Part shown: positions 8,681 to 17,218 of the stretch, piece by piece | Numbering within the stretch: the stretch's first letter is position 1 | How the letters are laid out: each line of letters starts with the position of its first letter | Origin: Tardiphaga sp. P9-11 | GTDB taxonomy: Bacteria; Pseudomonadota; Alphaproteobacteria; Rhizobiales; Xanthobacteraceae | Length of the DNA: 64,000 bases | Assembly (NCBI RefSeq): GCF_008329525.1 | Contig: NZ_NPKQ01000005.1 | Coordinates: 124,001-188,000, forward strand | Direction of reading: 5' to 3' | The notes under the pieces: model-generated | The model's input: the letters and a program-made list of their open reading frames with translations, nothing else | The model's database searches: none | Told to the model about the DNA's origin: nothing | Translations under genes and position numbers: made by a program

Positions 8681-9973
8681 ATGGACATCGCCGTTCTTCT
8701 GCTCAGCATGTGTCTGTTCTTCGCCGTCGGCATGCCGATCGCCTTCGCGCTGGCGCTTTCGGCGCTGGTCGGTGCACTGTGGATCGATCTGCCTGTTGCG
8801 GCCGTGATGCAGCAACTCTCCAGCGGCGTTGGCAAGGTGTCGATGCTGACCGTGCCGTTCTTCGTGCTGGCCGGTGCCATCATGGCGGAAGGCGGTATGG
8901 CGCGGCGGCTGGTGGATTTTGCTGCCGTCGTGGTCGGCTTCACGCGCATTCGCGGCGGCCTGTCGCAAGTTAATATTCTGGCCACCACCATCATGTCCGG
9001 CATCTCCGGCTCGTCGGTCGCAGATACGTCGGCGATTGGCTCGGTGATGATCCCGCAGATGGCGGCAAAGGGTTATCCACGGGTGTTCGCCACCAATGTG
9101 ACCATCTCCGCCTCGGTCCAGGCGATCCTGGTGCCGCCGAGCCACAATGCGGTGATCTATTCGCTGGCGACCGGCGGCGTGGTCTCGATCACCAGCCTGT
9201 TCCTGGCAGGCATCGTGCCCGGGCTGCTGCTTGGTTTCGCGATCATGCTGCTGTGTCTCTACTTTGCCTATCGCGATGGTCATCCGAAGGGCGAGCCGGT
9301 GCCAGTGAAGCAGGCGCTGAAGATGTTGGGGGATGCCACCTGGGGCATCGTCACGCTGGTGATCGTGCTCGGTGGCATTCTCACAGGCGTGTTCACGCCG
9401 ATCGAGGCTGGCGCTGTGGCGTGCGTCTGGGCCTTCTTCGTCACGATGTTCATCTATCGCGACTACAAATGGTCCGAGCTGCCGATGCTGACCTACCGGA
9501 CGCTACAGACGGTGGCGATGGTGCTGACGCTGGTCGCGACCGCGTCCTGCTTCGGCTATGTCGCCGCCATGATGCGGATGCCGGCGCATATGACCGAGTT
9601 CTTCGTCGCCATCTCGTCGAACAAATACGTGCTGTTGATGTGGCTCAATATCATGCTGCTGATCCTCGGCACGGCGCTCGATCTCGCGCCGCTGCTGCTG
9701 ATCTGCACGCCGATCCTGCTGCCGGTGGTGAAGAGTTTCGGAATCGATCCCGTGCATTTCGGCATTGTGATGCTACTCAATCTTGGCATCGGCCTGCTGA
9801 CGCCGCCGGTCGGTACCACGCTGTTCGTCGGCTGCGCCATCGGCAAGGTCTCGGTGGACGAAGTGATGCGCGGGATCTGGCCGTTTTACTGGGTGATGTT
9901 CGCCGTATTGATGCTGGTGACTTACGTGCCGTGGTTCTCGATGGCGCTGCCGCACGCGTTCGGCTTCAGGTGA
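8681..9973 (+). CDS. dctM: TRAP transporter large membrane subunit (DctM family)
   Basis: A 430-aa multi-spanning protein of the DctM/ion-transporter superfamily that forms the translocation path. Conserved stretches include VPFFVLAGAIMAEGGMARRLVDFA, TTIMSGISGSSVADTSAIGSVMIPQM, VPPSHNAVIYS and LLTPPVGTTLFVGCAIGK. Start MDIAVLLLSMCLFF at 8681 matches family N-termini; the upstream open frame from 8609 overlaps dctQ and is not homologous. The stop is one base from the stop of the convergent GntR gene. The substrate cannot be read from sequence. Confidence 0.92.
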   Translation: MDIAVLLLSMCLFFAVGMPIAFALALSALVGALWIDLPVAAVMQQLSSGVGKVSMLTVPFFVLAGAIMAEGGMARRLVDFAAVVVGFTRIRGGLSQVNILATTIMSGISGSSVADTSAIGSVMIPQMAAKGYPRVFATNVTISASVQAILVPPSHNAVIYSLATGGVVSITSLFLAGIVPGLLLGFAIMLLCLYFAYRDGHPKGEPVPVKQALKMLGDATWGIVTLVIVLGGILTGVFTPIEAGAVACVWAFFVTMFIYRDYKWSELPMLTYRTLQTVAMVLTLVATASCFGYVAAMMRMPAHMTEFFVAISSNKYVLLMWLNIMLLILGTALDLAPLLLICTPILLPVVKSFGIDPVHFGIVMLLNLGIGLLTPPVGTTLFVGCAIGKVSVDEVMRGIWPFYWVMFAVLMLVTYVPWFSMALPHAFGFR

Positions 9974-9974
9974 G

Positions 9975-10760
9975 CTACTGGACCGGATCGACTGACAACT
10001 GCTTGTAACGTTCCTTGCCGTTCAACAGATGCCGGCGCATGGCATCGCGAGCCTTGCGCGGCGAGCGTGCACTAATCGCATTGACGATGACTTGATGCTC
10101 CTTCTCGATGCTCTCGAGATAGCGCTTCTGCAATTCGACCTTGCCATCGAAGGTGCGGATGCTCTGTCGCGGTATGATAAGGCCGCCAAGGAATTCCAGA
10201 AAACCGACAAAGCGTGCATTCTGCGTGGCGACAGCAATGGCGAAGTGGAAGTCAAAATCTTCCTTCACTGCGCGGTCGCCATTGGCGATGGCGCGACTGA
10301 AGGTAGTCGCGGCTTTGGCAATGGCCCTGATCTGGGCAGAGGTTGCGCGCTCGCTGGCTATAGCCGCAGCCTCTATCTCGACGGCCGTGCGCAGTTCAAG
10401 AATTTCGATCACGCTGCCGATTGAGCCCAGACCGTCGGGGTCGATGGCATAAGGCTGCTGGTCGGGCTCGCTGTTGACGAAGGCACCGGCGCCTTGCCGG
10501 GTGGTTACAAGACCCCGGGCGCGGAGTGCCGCAATCGCCTCGCGAACGACCGTGCGGCTGACGCCCATGGCCGCCATCATGGCTTGCTCGGTCGGCAGGC
10601 GCGCGCCTGCTGGCAAGCGACCTTCAGTGATCTGGGCGGCGATACGCTCGACCACCTCCTCGGTGCGGCGGCGCACTGGATTGAGCGGTCGCAGCAAAGG
10701 CGTGCCTGCGGCTCCATTGGTTGTCTTGCGCCTGGTGCGTGGCTTAGCTTGTCCGGTCAT
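9975..10760 (-). CDS. GntR-family (FadR subfamily) transcriptional regulator
   Basis: A 261-aa regulator. The winged helix at residues ~33-100 has the GntR pattern (GRLPAGARLPTEQAMMAAMGVSRTVVREAIAALRARGLV), and an all-helical FCD effector domain follows with candidate metal-site His residues (HFAIAVATQN, KEHQVIVNAI, AMRRHLL). It probably senses the TRAP substrate or a metabolite. It is convergent with dctM, one base apart. The start ATG lies inside the operator-like sequence at 10755-10768 and has no recognisable ribosome site, so the mRNA may be leaderless and the gene autoregulated. Confidence 0.9.
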   Translation of the reverse strand: MTGQAKPRTRRKTTNGAAGTPLLRPLNPVRRRTEEVVERIAAQITEGRLPAGARLPTEQAMMAAMGVSRTVVREAIAALRARGLVTTRQGAGAFVNSEPDQQPYAIDPDGLGSIGSVIEILELRTAVEIEAAAIASERATSAQIRAIAKAATTFSRAIANGDRAVKEDFDFHFAIAVATQNARFVGFLEFLGGLIIPRQSIRTFDGKVELQKRYLESIEKEHQVIVNAISARSPRKARDAMRRHLLNGKERYKQLSVDPVQ

Positions 10761-10768
10761 CGTACAAC
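10755..10768. promoter_or_regulatory. Second copy of candidate GntR operator, over regulator start codon
   Basis: An exact 14-base match to 6802-6815. Read on the reverse strand it is GTTGTACGATGACC, which includes the ATG of the GntR gene (10760-10758). A repressor bound here would sit over a leaderless transcript's start. Confidence 0.5.
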
Positions 10769-10830
10769 CGGGCTATCATCGCCGATGTCGCTGCGCAAGC
10801 TTGCGGCACGCGGCATTGCGCTGCACGCTC

Positions 10831-11352
10831 TTACATTGTTTCGAGTTCGGGCAGCTTGAGGTCGCATTCGACCCAGGCACCGTGAATGGCGAAGCGCTGG
10901 AACGGCGAGTCTGGGACAGGGGCCTGCAACGGGGCGAGGAACTGCGCGTCGGCAGGGCTGCGCAGGTGAAACTGGATATGGCTGGCGGAGAGGGCGTTGC
11001 GCGACAGCCAGACCATGCCGGAAAACAGCTCGATCAGCAGTTGTCCATATTTATCGAGACCGGCACTCCCGAGGTCGTAGGTTGGCGACATGGTCATGAA
11101 GCGGCAACGCAGCACGGGGCCTTCGAATTTGGGCATCAGAAGTTTGCTGACCTGGCAGAAAGCCTGCGGAACGGTGCCGTCGTAGAGGCCGTACAACCCA
11201 CCCTTGCCGCCCTGCATGACCGGGTCCAAAGCGGCGAAAATGCCTTGGGTGTAAGTGGAGAAGTCTTCCTCGGCTGCCTCGGCGGCCTTCCGCCACTGTG
11301 ACTTCAGAGAAGCCCAGCTCCTGTCGGCGTCGGTGATCGGCAAGAGCCGCAT
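10831..11352 (-). CDS. Conserved-looking hypothetical protein, 173 aa
   Basis: I do not recognise the family. The protein starts MRLLPITDADRSWASLKSQW and has a mixed alpha/beta character, with no signal peptide or membrane span. Notable stretches are LRCRFMTMSPTYDLGSAGLD and HIQFHLRSPADAQFL. The strands and size vaguely recall acetyltransferase folds, but I see no acetyl-CoA motif and do not claim it. It follows a 70-bp gap upstream of the GntR gene on the same strand but is probably separate. Confidence 0.6.
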   Translation of the reverse strand: MRLLPITDADRSWASLKSQWRKAAEAAEEDFSTYTQGIFAALDPVMQGGKGGLYGLYDGTVPQAFCQVSKLLMPKFEGPVLRCRFMTMSPTYDLGSAGLDKYGQLLIELFSGMVWLSRNALSASHIQFHLRSPADAQFLAPLQAPVPDSPFQRFAIHGAWVECDLKLPELETM

Positions 11353-11782
11353 CTCGAGGTCCCCCCGCCGATTTACACACGGCCGGGCGCAACCTTAGCT
11401 ATATACCCTCAAGATTTTGATAACGCGGGAACCTCGGCGCCAGCGGTTAGTGCGCCAGCGGACGTCTGCGAGCGCGTTCAGGCGCCAGCGGACTGCAGTC
11501 CGGCTGCAGCTGCGGCCACAATCGATGCCACAACCTGCTTCCAGGTCTTCGACGACTGCGGGCGATGAGACGGGGCTTTGAAGCGCATGGTCCTTGTCCG
11601 GTTTGGCCGCACATATTGTTGTGCAGCCGAGCGTCCTCTGGGACGACACCCGGAAAATCGTGCCTCGCGCAGGGGAAGTCGATCCCCCGACAAAAATAGC
11701 AATACCCGCACTGTTCTGGTGCGGCATGACGGTTGGCTTGTTCTCTGCCGACAATCAACGGCAGTGAATTATTCTCGCTGCC
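11353..11782. other. Gene-poor intergenic stretch with three 10-bp direct repeats
   Basis: About 430 bp with no convincing gene; overlapping frames on both strands have unnatural Cys/Arg/Ser-rich composition. GCGCCAGCGG occurs three times, at 11437-11446, 11452-11461 and 11482-11491. The repeats could be a binding-site array or a simple duplication. Nothing else is seen. Confidence 0.5.
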
Positions 11783-12280
11783 TCAACCCATCGCGGGAGC
11801 TTGCTCCTGCACCACCGCCGGCTCCTGGCAAACATTGACCCAGCTGGCCCCGGTCAGTTCGGCCATCTGTGCCGGAGACATCCGCACCGAACTGTTGACC
11901 GAGCCCGCCGCCGGCCACACCTCGGCGAATTCCTTCAGCGACACGTCGCAGTAGACTTGTAATGGCGTTGCCAGGCCGAACGGGCAGACACCGCCCACCG
12001 GATGGCCGGTGAGGGCAACGACCTCGTCGGCTCCCAGCATGCGCGGCTTGCCGCCAAGCGCATCGCGTGCCTTCTTGTTGTCGAGCCGCGCTGTACCCTT
12101 GGTCACCACCAGCACCACCCGGTCGCCGACCCGCACCGACAGCGTCTTGGCGATCTGGCCGGGTTCGACGCCCAACGCCTCGGCGGCGAGAACGACCGTG
12201 GCCGAGCTTTTGTCGGTGACGGTGATGGACAATTCGGGGGCGTTGGCGGCGAGAAAGGCGCGGACGGACTCAAGGCTCAT
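11783..12280 (-). CDS. YbaK/EbsC-type aminoacyl-tRNA deacylase
   Basis: A 165-aa protein of the YbaK/ProRS-associated superfamily that clears mischarged tRNA. It has the family pattern: TVVLAAEALGVEPGQIAKTLSVRVGD, where the conserved Lys sits in QIAKTL, then VVLVVTKGTARLDNKKARDALGG and a late GHPVGGVCPFGL strand. The start MSLESVRAFLAA at 12280 is the family-like N-terminus; the open frame extends 9 codons further. It stands alone. Which tRNA it edits cannot be decided; free-standing EbsC/ProX-like proteins are the nearest match. Confidence 0.82.
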   Translation of the reverse strand: MSLESVRAFLAANAPELSITVTDKSSATVVLAAEALGVEPGQIAKTLSVRVGDRVVLVVTKGTARLDNKKARDALGGKPRMLGADEVVALTGHPVGGVCPFGLATPLQVYCDVSLKEFAEVWPAAGSVNSSVRMSPAQMAELTGASWVNVCQEPAVVQEQAPAMG

Positions 12281-12467
12281 GATGCGGTCTCGGTGACATA
12301 CCGCCACGCCCTCTCACATGTCGCGGTCAAAGGGAAGTCCCATCCGGGCATTGGGGAACTGGCGCCGCGCTGTGGCTCGGCGCGCCATTCCCTCATGCCG
12401 GTTTTGACCTTATACGGGCTCCTGTCCGGCTAATTGTGCCGGACGATGTTCCGGAGACCACTCGTCG

Positions 12468-13184
12468 ATGCTGCCGGCCTATGTGATCCATGCCAAGTCG
12501 TTGCCCGAGCGCACGGAGCATATCCAGCGCGAGCTCGACCGTGCGGGCATCAAGTTCGAGTGGGTGCTGGATTTCGATGCCGACGAGATCACCTCCGATG
12601 TCGATCGCGCCTATTTCGCGGAAGGCGCTGACCTGACGCTGAGGCAGAAATCCTGCGCGCTGAAACATGTGGTTGCCATGCAGCGCATTCGCGAGCGCGG
12701 CCAGGATCTGGCATTGATCTTCGAGGATGACGCATTGCTGGTGCCGGATTTCTGCGACCAGTTGAAGCGCGTGCTTGACGAAGCCGAAAAGTGGCCACGG
12801 CCGCGAATTCTGCATCTTGGCGCCGCGACGAATTTTTACACCCCGGCATCGGAGTTGCGCGCGGGCCAGATCGTCTATTCCGGCAATCGCGTGCGCAATA
12901 TGGAAGCCTATGTGCTGGGCGCGCCCGAGGCTTCGGCGCGGCTTGACTGGATCGCGCGGCATCCGATGCACGAGCCGATCGACATCGCCTTCAACACTGG
13001 CGATCCTGCCATGGGCATCCCGTTCCTGTGGCCAGAACCGCCGCTGGCCGAACAAGGCTCGCTCAACGGCGTGTTCAAGAGTTCACTTGATCGCAAAGGG
13101 CATGCGCAATTGCAGTTGCGTATACAGTTTGCCGTGCAGAAGTTCAGGCGGCGTTATTTGAAGCGGTGGCTGAAGCTGAAGTAA
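12468..13184 (+). CDS. Glycosyltransferase family 25 (LPS biosynthesis)
   Basis: A 238-aa protein with the GT25 layout. The N-terminal AYVIHAKSLPERTEHIQREL is followed by LTLRQKSCALKHVVAMQ, the acidic motif ALIFEDDALLVPDF (EDD, metal/nucleotide-sugar binding), and HLGAATNFYTP. Members add galactose or other sugars to lipopolysaccharide or glycans at the cytoplasmic face. It is convergent with the O-antigen ligase gene 18 bp away, which supports a surface-polysaccharide role. GGAG lies before the start. Confidence 0.85.
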   Translation: MLPAYVIHAKSLPERTEHIQRELDRAGIKFEWVLDFDADEITSDVDRAYFAEGADLTLRQKSCALKHVVAMQRIRERGQDLALIFEDDALLVPDFCDQLKRVLDEAEKWPRPRILHLGAATNFYTPASELRAGQIVYSGNRVRNMEAYVLGAPEASARLDWIARHPMHEPIDIAFNTGDPAMGIPFLWPEPPLAEQGSLNGVFKSSLDRKGHAQLQLRIQFAVQKFRRRYLKRWLKLK

Positions 13185-13202
13185 CTGGCGGCTTCCGGCC
13201 GG

Positions 13203-14420
13203 TCATTCCGAATGTGCATTGCGCACCAACGCGCCCAGCAACCCCACTGCCAGGCAGTACAGCATCCCTTGCGTCACCGCCGAAATGTGGCTGTTGAATA
13301 GAGAGCCAATCAGGTTCTGCAACACAACCGCCTGGCCGACGATGCTCGCATAATCGCGCGCGAGAAAAAGCCGTGCATGCGCGATCCACATGGCCCAGAG
13401 CAGCAGCCCGCCGATCAGGCCGACCTGCAGCACCGTATGAAGCGTTTGATTGTGCGGATCTGGTGTGGCCTGGCCATAGGGCGACGGCTTCGTCGCCTCC
13501 ATGCTCTGATACAACGGCTTGATGCTCCCGGTGCCGTGCCCGACGATGGGCGAGGCCTTCACAAAGCCGACTGCCTTGCTCCAGAAATCCAGCCGCGATG
13601 CAGTCGAGACTGTTTCGCCGCCGGCGGTCTCGCCGCTATTGGCGTTGATGTCCGAGTTGATCTCTGCGATCCGGCGCTGGGCTTGTGGCGAGGTCAGCAG
13701 TGCTATGCCGATCACGATCACGGCTGCGACCGCGACCATGGCAGAGCGCCGCCAGCCGCCGGCGTGGATGACGAATAAACCGAGCAATGCAGCGGCCATG
13801 ATTGCGCCGGTCTTCGACACATAGATCAGGAAAATGTCGGCAAAGAACAGAAGTGCGAGCACGATCATTGCAATGGCACGGCGGGGGTCTTGCACCCAGA
13901 TACGCATCGCGCCGATCGCCAGAGCGAAGGCACAAAGTGCGAAGCAGCCGGATTGAACCGCGTTGTCCTTGAAGGGCACGCCGGGTGCCTTGAACCAGCC
14001 CCACGGTCCCGTGGGCCACAGGAATGCAGCCCATGACAGGGCGAGAAGACATATACAGGCGGCAAGAAAGCCATAAGCGATCTGTAACGCTTGTTTCGGC
14101 GTAAATGCCGTTGCCATCACCAATGGGATCAGCAGCAGCTTGGCGTAGGGACCAACCCATCTGATCGCGCCGCTGAGCGGCTGCATCGACCAGAGCACGC
14201 CGACCAGGATCAGCGCGAACAGCGCGACCGGCAGATAGGCCGCAGGCCGCCGCAACGTGGCGATGAAACGATCGCGGTCGAGTGTCAGCAGCGCGAGCAC
14301 TGCAAAGATCGACACCGCGATAGCCTGACCGCTGGTTGAGAACGGCAGCGAGAAGCCGGTGGCAATGGCAGCGATCTGCCGGGCATCCGCAAGTTTGCGC
14401 GGCAGATCGTTGTTCGTCAT
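13203..14420 (-). CDS. O-antigen ligase family protein (Wzy_C)
   Basis: A 405-aa polytopic inner-membrane protein with about ten hydrophobic segments. A large periplasmic loop holds VGFVKASPIVGHGTGSIKPLYQ and PDPHNQTLHTVLQVGLIGGLL; the PxxGxG and H-N features are typical of WaaL/Wzy_C proteins. It probably joins polysaccharide to lipid A-core, or polymerises glycan, in the periplasm. Its ATG overlaps the stop of the upstream amidohydrolase by 4 nt, an odd pairing. The GT25 gene is convergent next door. Confidence 0.82.
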   Translation of the reverse strand: MTNNDLPRKLADARQIAAIATGFSLPFSTSGQAIAVSIFAVLALLTLDRDRFIATLRRPAAYLPVALFALILVGVLWSMQPLSGAIRWVGPYAKLLLIPLVMATAFTPKQALQIAYGFLAACICLLALSWAAFLWPTGPWGWFKAPGVPFKDNAVQSGCFALCAFALAIGAMRIWVQDPRRAIAMIVLALLFFADIFLIYVSKTGAIMAAALLGLFVIHAGGWRRSAMVAVAAVIVIGIALLTSPQAQRRIAEINSDINANSGETAGGETVSTASRLDFWSKAVGFVKASPIVGHGTGSIKPLYQSMEATKPSPYGQATPDPHNQTLHTVLQVGLIGGLLLWAMWIAHARLFLARDYASIVGQAVVLQNLIGSLFNSHISAVTQGMLYCLAVGLLGALVRNAHSE

Positions 14421-15292
14421 ATGCCCAGGAGTTTCCGTGCGTTGTTCTTCAGGACCTTCGGACGCACCTCGTCGCGAATGTCGAGCTTGGCGAAGTCGGC
14501 CATCCAGCGATCCGGCATGATCACCGGCCAGTCGGAGCCGAACAGCATCTTATCCTGCAGGATCGAATTGATATAGCGCACCAGGATCGGCGGGAAGTAT
14601 TTCGGCGACCAGCCGGACAGGTCGATATACACGTTGGGCTTGTGGGTCGCGACCGACAACGCTTCTTCCTGCCAGGGGAAGGAGGGATGCGCGAGAATGA
14701 TCTTCATGTCCGGAAAATCCACCGCGACGTCGTCCATGTACATCGGGTTGGAATATTTCAGTCTCATTCCCATGCCGCCCGGCATGCCAGAGCCGACGCC
14801 GGTCTGGCCGGTGTGGAAGAGCGCGATGGCGCCGCCTTCCTGGATCGCTTCATAGAGCGGATAGGCCATGCGGTCGTTGGCGTAGAAGCCCTGCATGGTC
14901 GGGTGGAACTTGAAGCCCTTCACACCGTATTCGGAGATCAGCTTGCGTGCCTCGCGCACACCGAGCTTGCCTTTGTGCGGATCGATCGATGCGAACGGGA
15001 TCAGCACGTCGGCGTTCTCTTTGGCGATCTCCAGCATCTCGTAGTTGTTGTAGCGGCGGAAACCGGTCTCGCGCTCGGCATCCACCGGGAAGATCACCGC
15101 GGCGATCTTCTTGTCGCGATAATAGGCAGCGGTTTCCTGCACCGTCGGCGGATGCTTGTGCGGCGACTTGAAATACTCGGCCATCCGGGCCTGGAAATCG
15201 TCATAGCCGTCGTCGGCGTGGCAGCCGCACGGTTCTTCCGCATGGGTGTGGATGTCGATGGCGACCAAGTCGTCCGGATTGAGCAATTTCAT
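14417..15292 (-). CDS. Amidohydrolase-2 family protein
   Basis: A 291-aa TIM-barrel hydrolase or decarboxylase of the amidohydrolase-2 group (with ACMSD and 5-carboxyvanillate decarboxylase). The metal motif AIDIHTHAE lies near residue 10-18, then FKFHPTMQGF, an Asn/Asp-rich YIDLSG and the catalytic Asp region KMLFGSDWPV. I start at MKLLNPDD (15292), 8 nt after GGGAG; the open frame reaches 15343. It could act on an aromatic or dicarboxylic intermediate of the neighbouring IclR/MaoC/monooxygenase operon. Its stop overlaps the O-antigen ligase start. Confidence 0.8.
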   Translation of the reverse strand: MKLLNPDDLVAIDIHTHAEEPCGCHADDGYDDFQARMAEYFKSPHKHPPTVQETAAYYRDKKIAAVIFPVDAERETGFRRYNNYEMLEIAKENADVLIPFASIDPHKGKLGVREARKLISEYGVKGFKFHPTMQGFYANDRMAYPLYEAIQEGGAIALFHTGQTGVGSGMPGGMGMRLKYSNPMYMDDVAVDFPDMKIILAHPSFPWQEEALSVATHKPNVYIDLSGWSPKYFPPILVRYINSILQDKMLFGSDWPVIMPDRWMADFAKLDIRDEVRPKVLKNNARKLLGI

Positions 15293-15381
15293 GTCCTGCG
15301 TCTCCCGCATTTTCATCATTATCGTTGGCGGTTGCCTTAGCAAACCGGCCAGCCCAATGAAAGGCGCGGAAGACTTCCGGG

Positions 15382-16152
15382 CTAACCAGTAGACGAGGTT
15401 TGTGTCCGGATGTCCTGCGCGGTGCGACGGAGAGGGATCAGGTATTTCTCCTTCGCCATGGTTTCGTCCATGGTGCCAGAGATGGCATTCATGCTGATCG
15501 CCGCGACGACCCGGCCGCCGTGATCGCGCACGGGAACGGCGATGCCGCAGATCGCGGGATCCAGTTCGCCATCAATCCAGCTATAGCCCTCGGCGTCGAC
15601 GCGCTCCAGCTCACGTTCCAGCAGTACGGGATCGGTGATGGTGCGTGGGGTGATCTGCTTGAAGTCGGAGGTGGCGAGATACTGCGCGCGCTGTTCCGGC
15701 GGCAGGGCTGCCAGCAGGACGCGGCCGAGCGACACCACATGTGCGGGCAGGCGACTGCCGATGGCGAGATTCGCCGAGAGAATGCGCCGTGCCGGCAATC
15801 GCAGCGCATAAACGATTTCGGTCTCATCCAGCACGGCCAATGAGCAGGATTCGCCGATTTCGTTACGCAGGTCTTCCAGCGCGCGTTGCGCGTAGCCCCA
15901 GTATGGCAGCGCGTTGAGATAGGACAGGCCAAGCCCCAGCGCCCGCGGGCGCAGGCTGAAATAGCGGCCATCGGCTTCGCAATATTTCATCACGATCAAT
16001 GTCGCCAGCATGCGGCGCGCCGTCGCGCGGCTGAGGCCCGCGATGGCGGCGACTTCAGAGAGCGTGTGCCGGCCGGGTGGGCGACCCAGCGCTTCGATCG
16101 CCGCAAAACCACGGGCGATCGCCCGAACAAAACCGTCACTGTCTTTGGCCAT
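15382..16152 (-). CDS. IclR-family transcriptional regulator (PcaR/PobR-like)
   Basis: A 256-aa IclR regulator. The N-terminal winged helix spans residues ~10-70 (RGFAAIEALGRPPGRHTLSEVAAIAGLSRATARRML), and the IclR effector domain follows, with SLGRVLLAALPPEQ and GICGIAVPVRD-like features (AICGIAVPVRDHGGRVVAAIS). Close relatives control protocatechuate or hydroxybenzoate catabolism. It is divergent from the MaoC-MaoC-monooxygenase operon with 106 bp between, where GTTCG repeats lie, so it most likely controls that operon. Confidence 0.9.
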   Translation of the reverse strand: MAKDSDGFVRAIARGFAAIEALGRPPGRHTLSEVAAIAGLSRATARRMLATLIVMKYCEADGRYFSLRPRALGLGLSYLNALPYWGYAQRALEDLRNEIGESCSLAVLDETEIVYALRLPARRILSANLAIGSRLPAHVVSLGRVLLAALPPEQRAQYLATSDFKQITPRTITDPVLLERELERVDAEGYSWIDGELDPAICGIAVPVRDHGGRVVAAISMNAISGTMDETMAKEKYLIPLRRTAQDIRTQTSSTG

Positions 16153-16205
16153 GCACCATCCTACCGGTCCGGGCTTGTCAGTCCCGAGAAACCGCGTCTA
16201 TAGTT

Positions 16206-16240
16206 GTTCGTAAGGCGGCTATAAAGTTCGCCTGGTGAAC
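16206..16240. promoter_or_regulatory. Candidate IclR operator upstream of MaoC operon
   Basis: GTTCG occurs at 16206-16210 and 16226-16230, spaced 20 bp (two helix turns). The second is part of GTTCGCC-T-GGTGAAC (16226-16240), an inverted repeat with one mismatched pair. Direct plus inverted 10-bp-class repeats are the known operator style of PcaU/PobR-type IclR proteins. TATAAA at 16220-16225 could be a -10 element. Position between the divergent genes supports it; otherwise inference. Confidence 0.4.
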
Positions 16241-16258
16241 GATAGTGGAGAAGGCGCT

Positions 16259-16735
16259 ATGGCGCAAGCGGAAGTTTTTGAAACCGATTTCTGGAAGGAC
16301 GCGAACTTGCGCAAGGTCTGGGACGAGATCGTCCCGGGCGAGCCACGCAAGACGCTGCCCTATGTTCTGACCAAGGAGGCGATCCAGCTCTACTGCCGCT
16401 CGGTCGGCGAGAACCACCCATTGTATTTCGACGAGGCTTACGCGAAGGCGTCGCCCTATGGCGGTCTGATCGCGCCGCCGTCGATCCACATCCTGCTGAT
16501 GTTCTCCTGCACCCCCACCGATGACTGGATGCGCACGCCCGGCACCGTCAATGCCGGGCAGTCCTGGAGCTACAACAAGCCGGCACGGCCGGGCGACACC
16601 ATCACGCTGCAGGCCCGCGCGCTCGACAAGTTCATCAAGCGCGAGCGGCTGTTCGTGGTCCACGACAACGTATTTTTCAATCAGCACGGCGACGTCATCT
16701 GTTCTGGCCGCGGCCAGACCATCCGCCCGATGTGA
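16259..16735 (+). CDS. MaoC-like dehydratase, FAS1-type N-terminal domain protein
   Basis: A 158-aa hot-dog-fold protein. It contains YCRSVGENHPLYFDEAYAKASPYGGLIAPPS, the N-terminal-domain variant of MaoC-type hydratases, and a C-terminal VHDNVFFNQHGDVICSGRGQT strand. It likely pairs with the next gene product as a heterodimeric enoyl-CoA hydratase/dehydratase. GGAG precedes ATG 16259 at 8 nt; the frame is open from 16235. It is the first gene of a five-gene run (two MaoC proteins, monooxygenase, two Bug receptors). Confidence 0.8.
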   Translation: MAQAEVFETDFWKDANLRKVWDEIVPGEPRKTLPYVLTKEAIQLYCRSVGENHPLYFDEAYAKASPYGGLIAPPSIHILLMFSCTPTDDWMRTPGTVNAGQSWSYNKPARPGDTITLQARALDKFIKRERLFVVHDNVFFNQHGDVICSGRGQTIRPM

Positions 16736-16754
16736 GCGAGACGAGAGATTCATC

Positions 16755-17201
16755 ATGACGACCAACTTTGAAAAACTCTCCACCGGCGACACCATCGACG
16801 GCCCGAAGTTTCCGGTTTCGCGCGAATCGATCCGGCTCTTCTGCGACGGCTCGCTCGACTACAATCCGCTGCATCTCGACGACGACTACATGAAGAACAG
16901 CTTCGGCAAGACCAATTTCGGCGGCATCATCATGCATGGCATGAATAATTTCGGGCTCATCACCCGGATGTTGACGAACTGGGCCTATCCCGCGGGTGCC
17001 ATTCATCGTCGTCTCGAAACGCGCTGGGTCAAACCGGTGAAACCCGGCGACACGATTCAGCCGGTCGGCATCATCAAGGCGAAACAGACCACCGAGAAGT
17101 CGCGTTGGGTGCTGATCGATGTGTTGGTGAAAAACCAGAACGACGAGAAGGTCGCCATTGGCGAGGCGATGGTCGAATTTCCCGTTCAAGCAACCACCTG
17201 A
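16755..17201 (+). CDS. MaoC-family dehydratase
   Basis: A 148-aa hot-dog protein with the hydratase-2 motif in FCDGSLDYNPLHLDDDY (Asp, Asn-Pro, His) and GGIIMHGMNNFGLITRM. The catalytic Asp/His are therefore present here, whereas the partner protein carries the variant GENHPLY. Together they resemble HadAB-like two-subunit hydratases that act on acyl-CoA. It begins 20 bp after the previous gene and ends 17 bp before the monooxygenase start, so they are co-transcribed. Confidence 0.83.
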   Translation: MTTNFEKLSTGDTIDGPKFPVSRESIRLFCDGSLDYNPLHLDDDYMKNSFGKTNFGGIIMHGMNNFGLITRMLTNWAYPAGAIHRRLETRWVKPVKPGDTIQPVGIIKAKQTTEKSRWVLIDVLVKNQNDEKVAIGEAMVEFPVQATT

Positions 17202-17218
17202 GCGTCGGAGGCAAGCGC

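Noticed and set aside
11447-11758. Reverse frames in the gap after the 173-aa gene
   Set aside because: Cys/Arg/Pro-rich translation without start signal; three overlapping frames are equally open, typical of GC-rich noncoding DNA.
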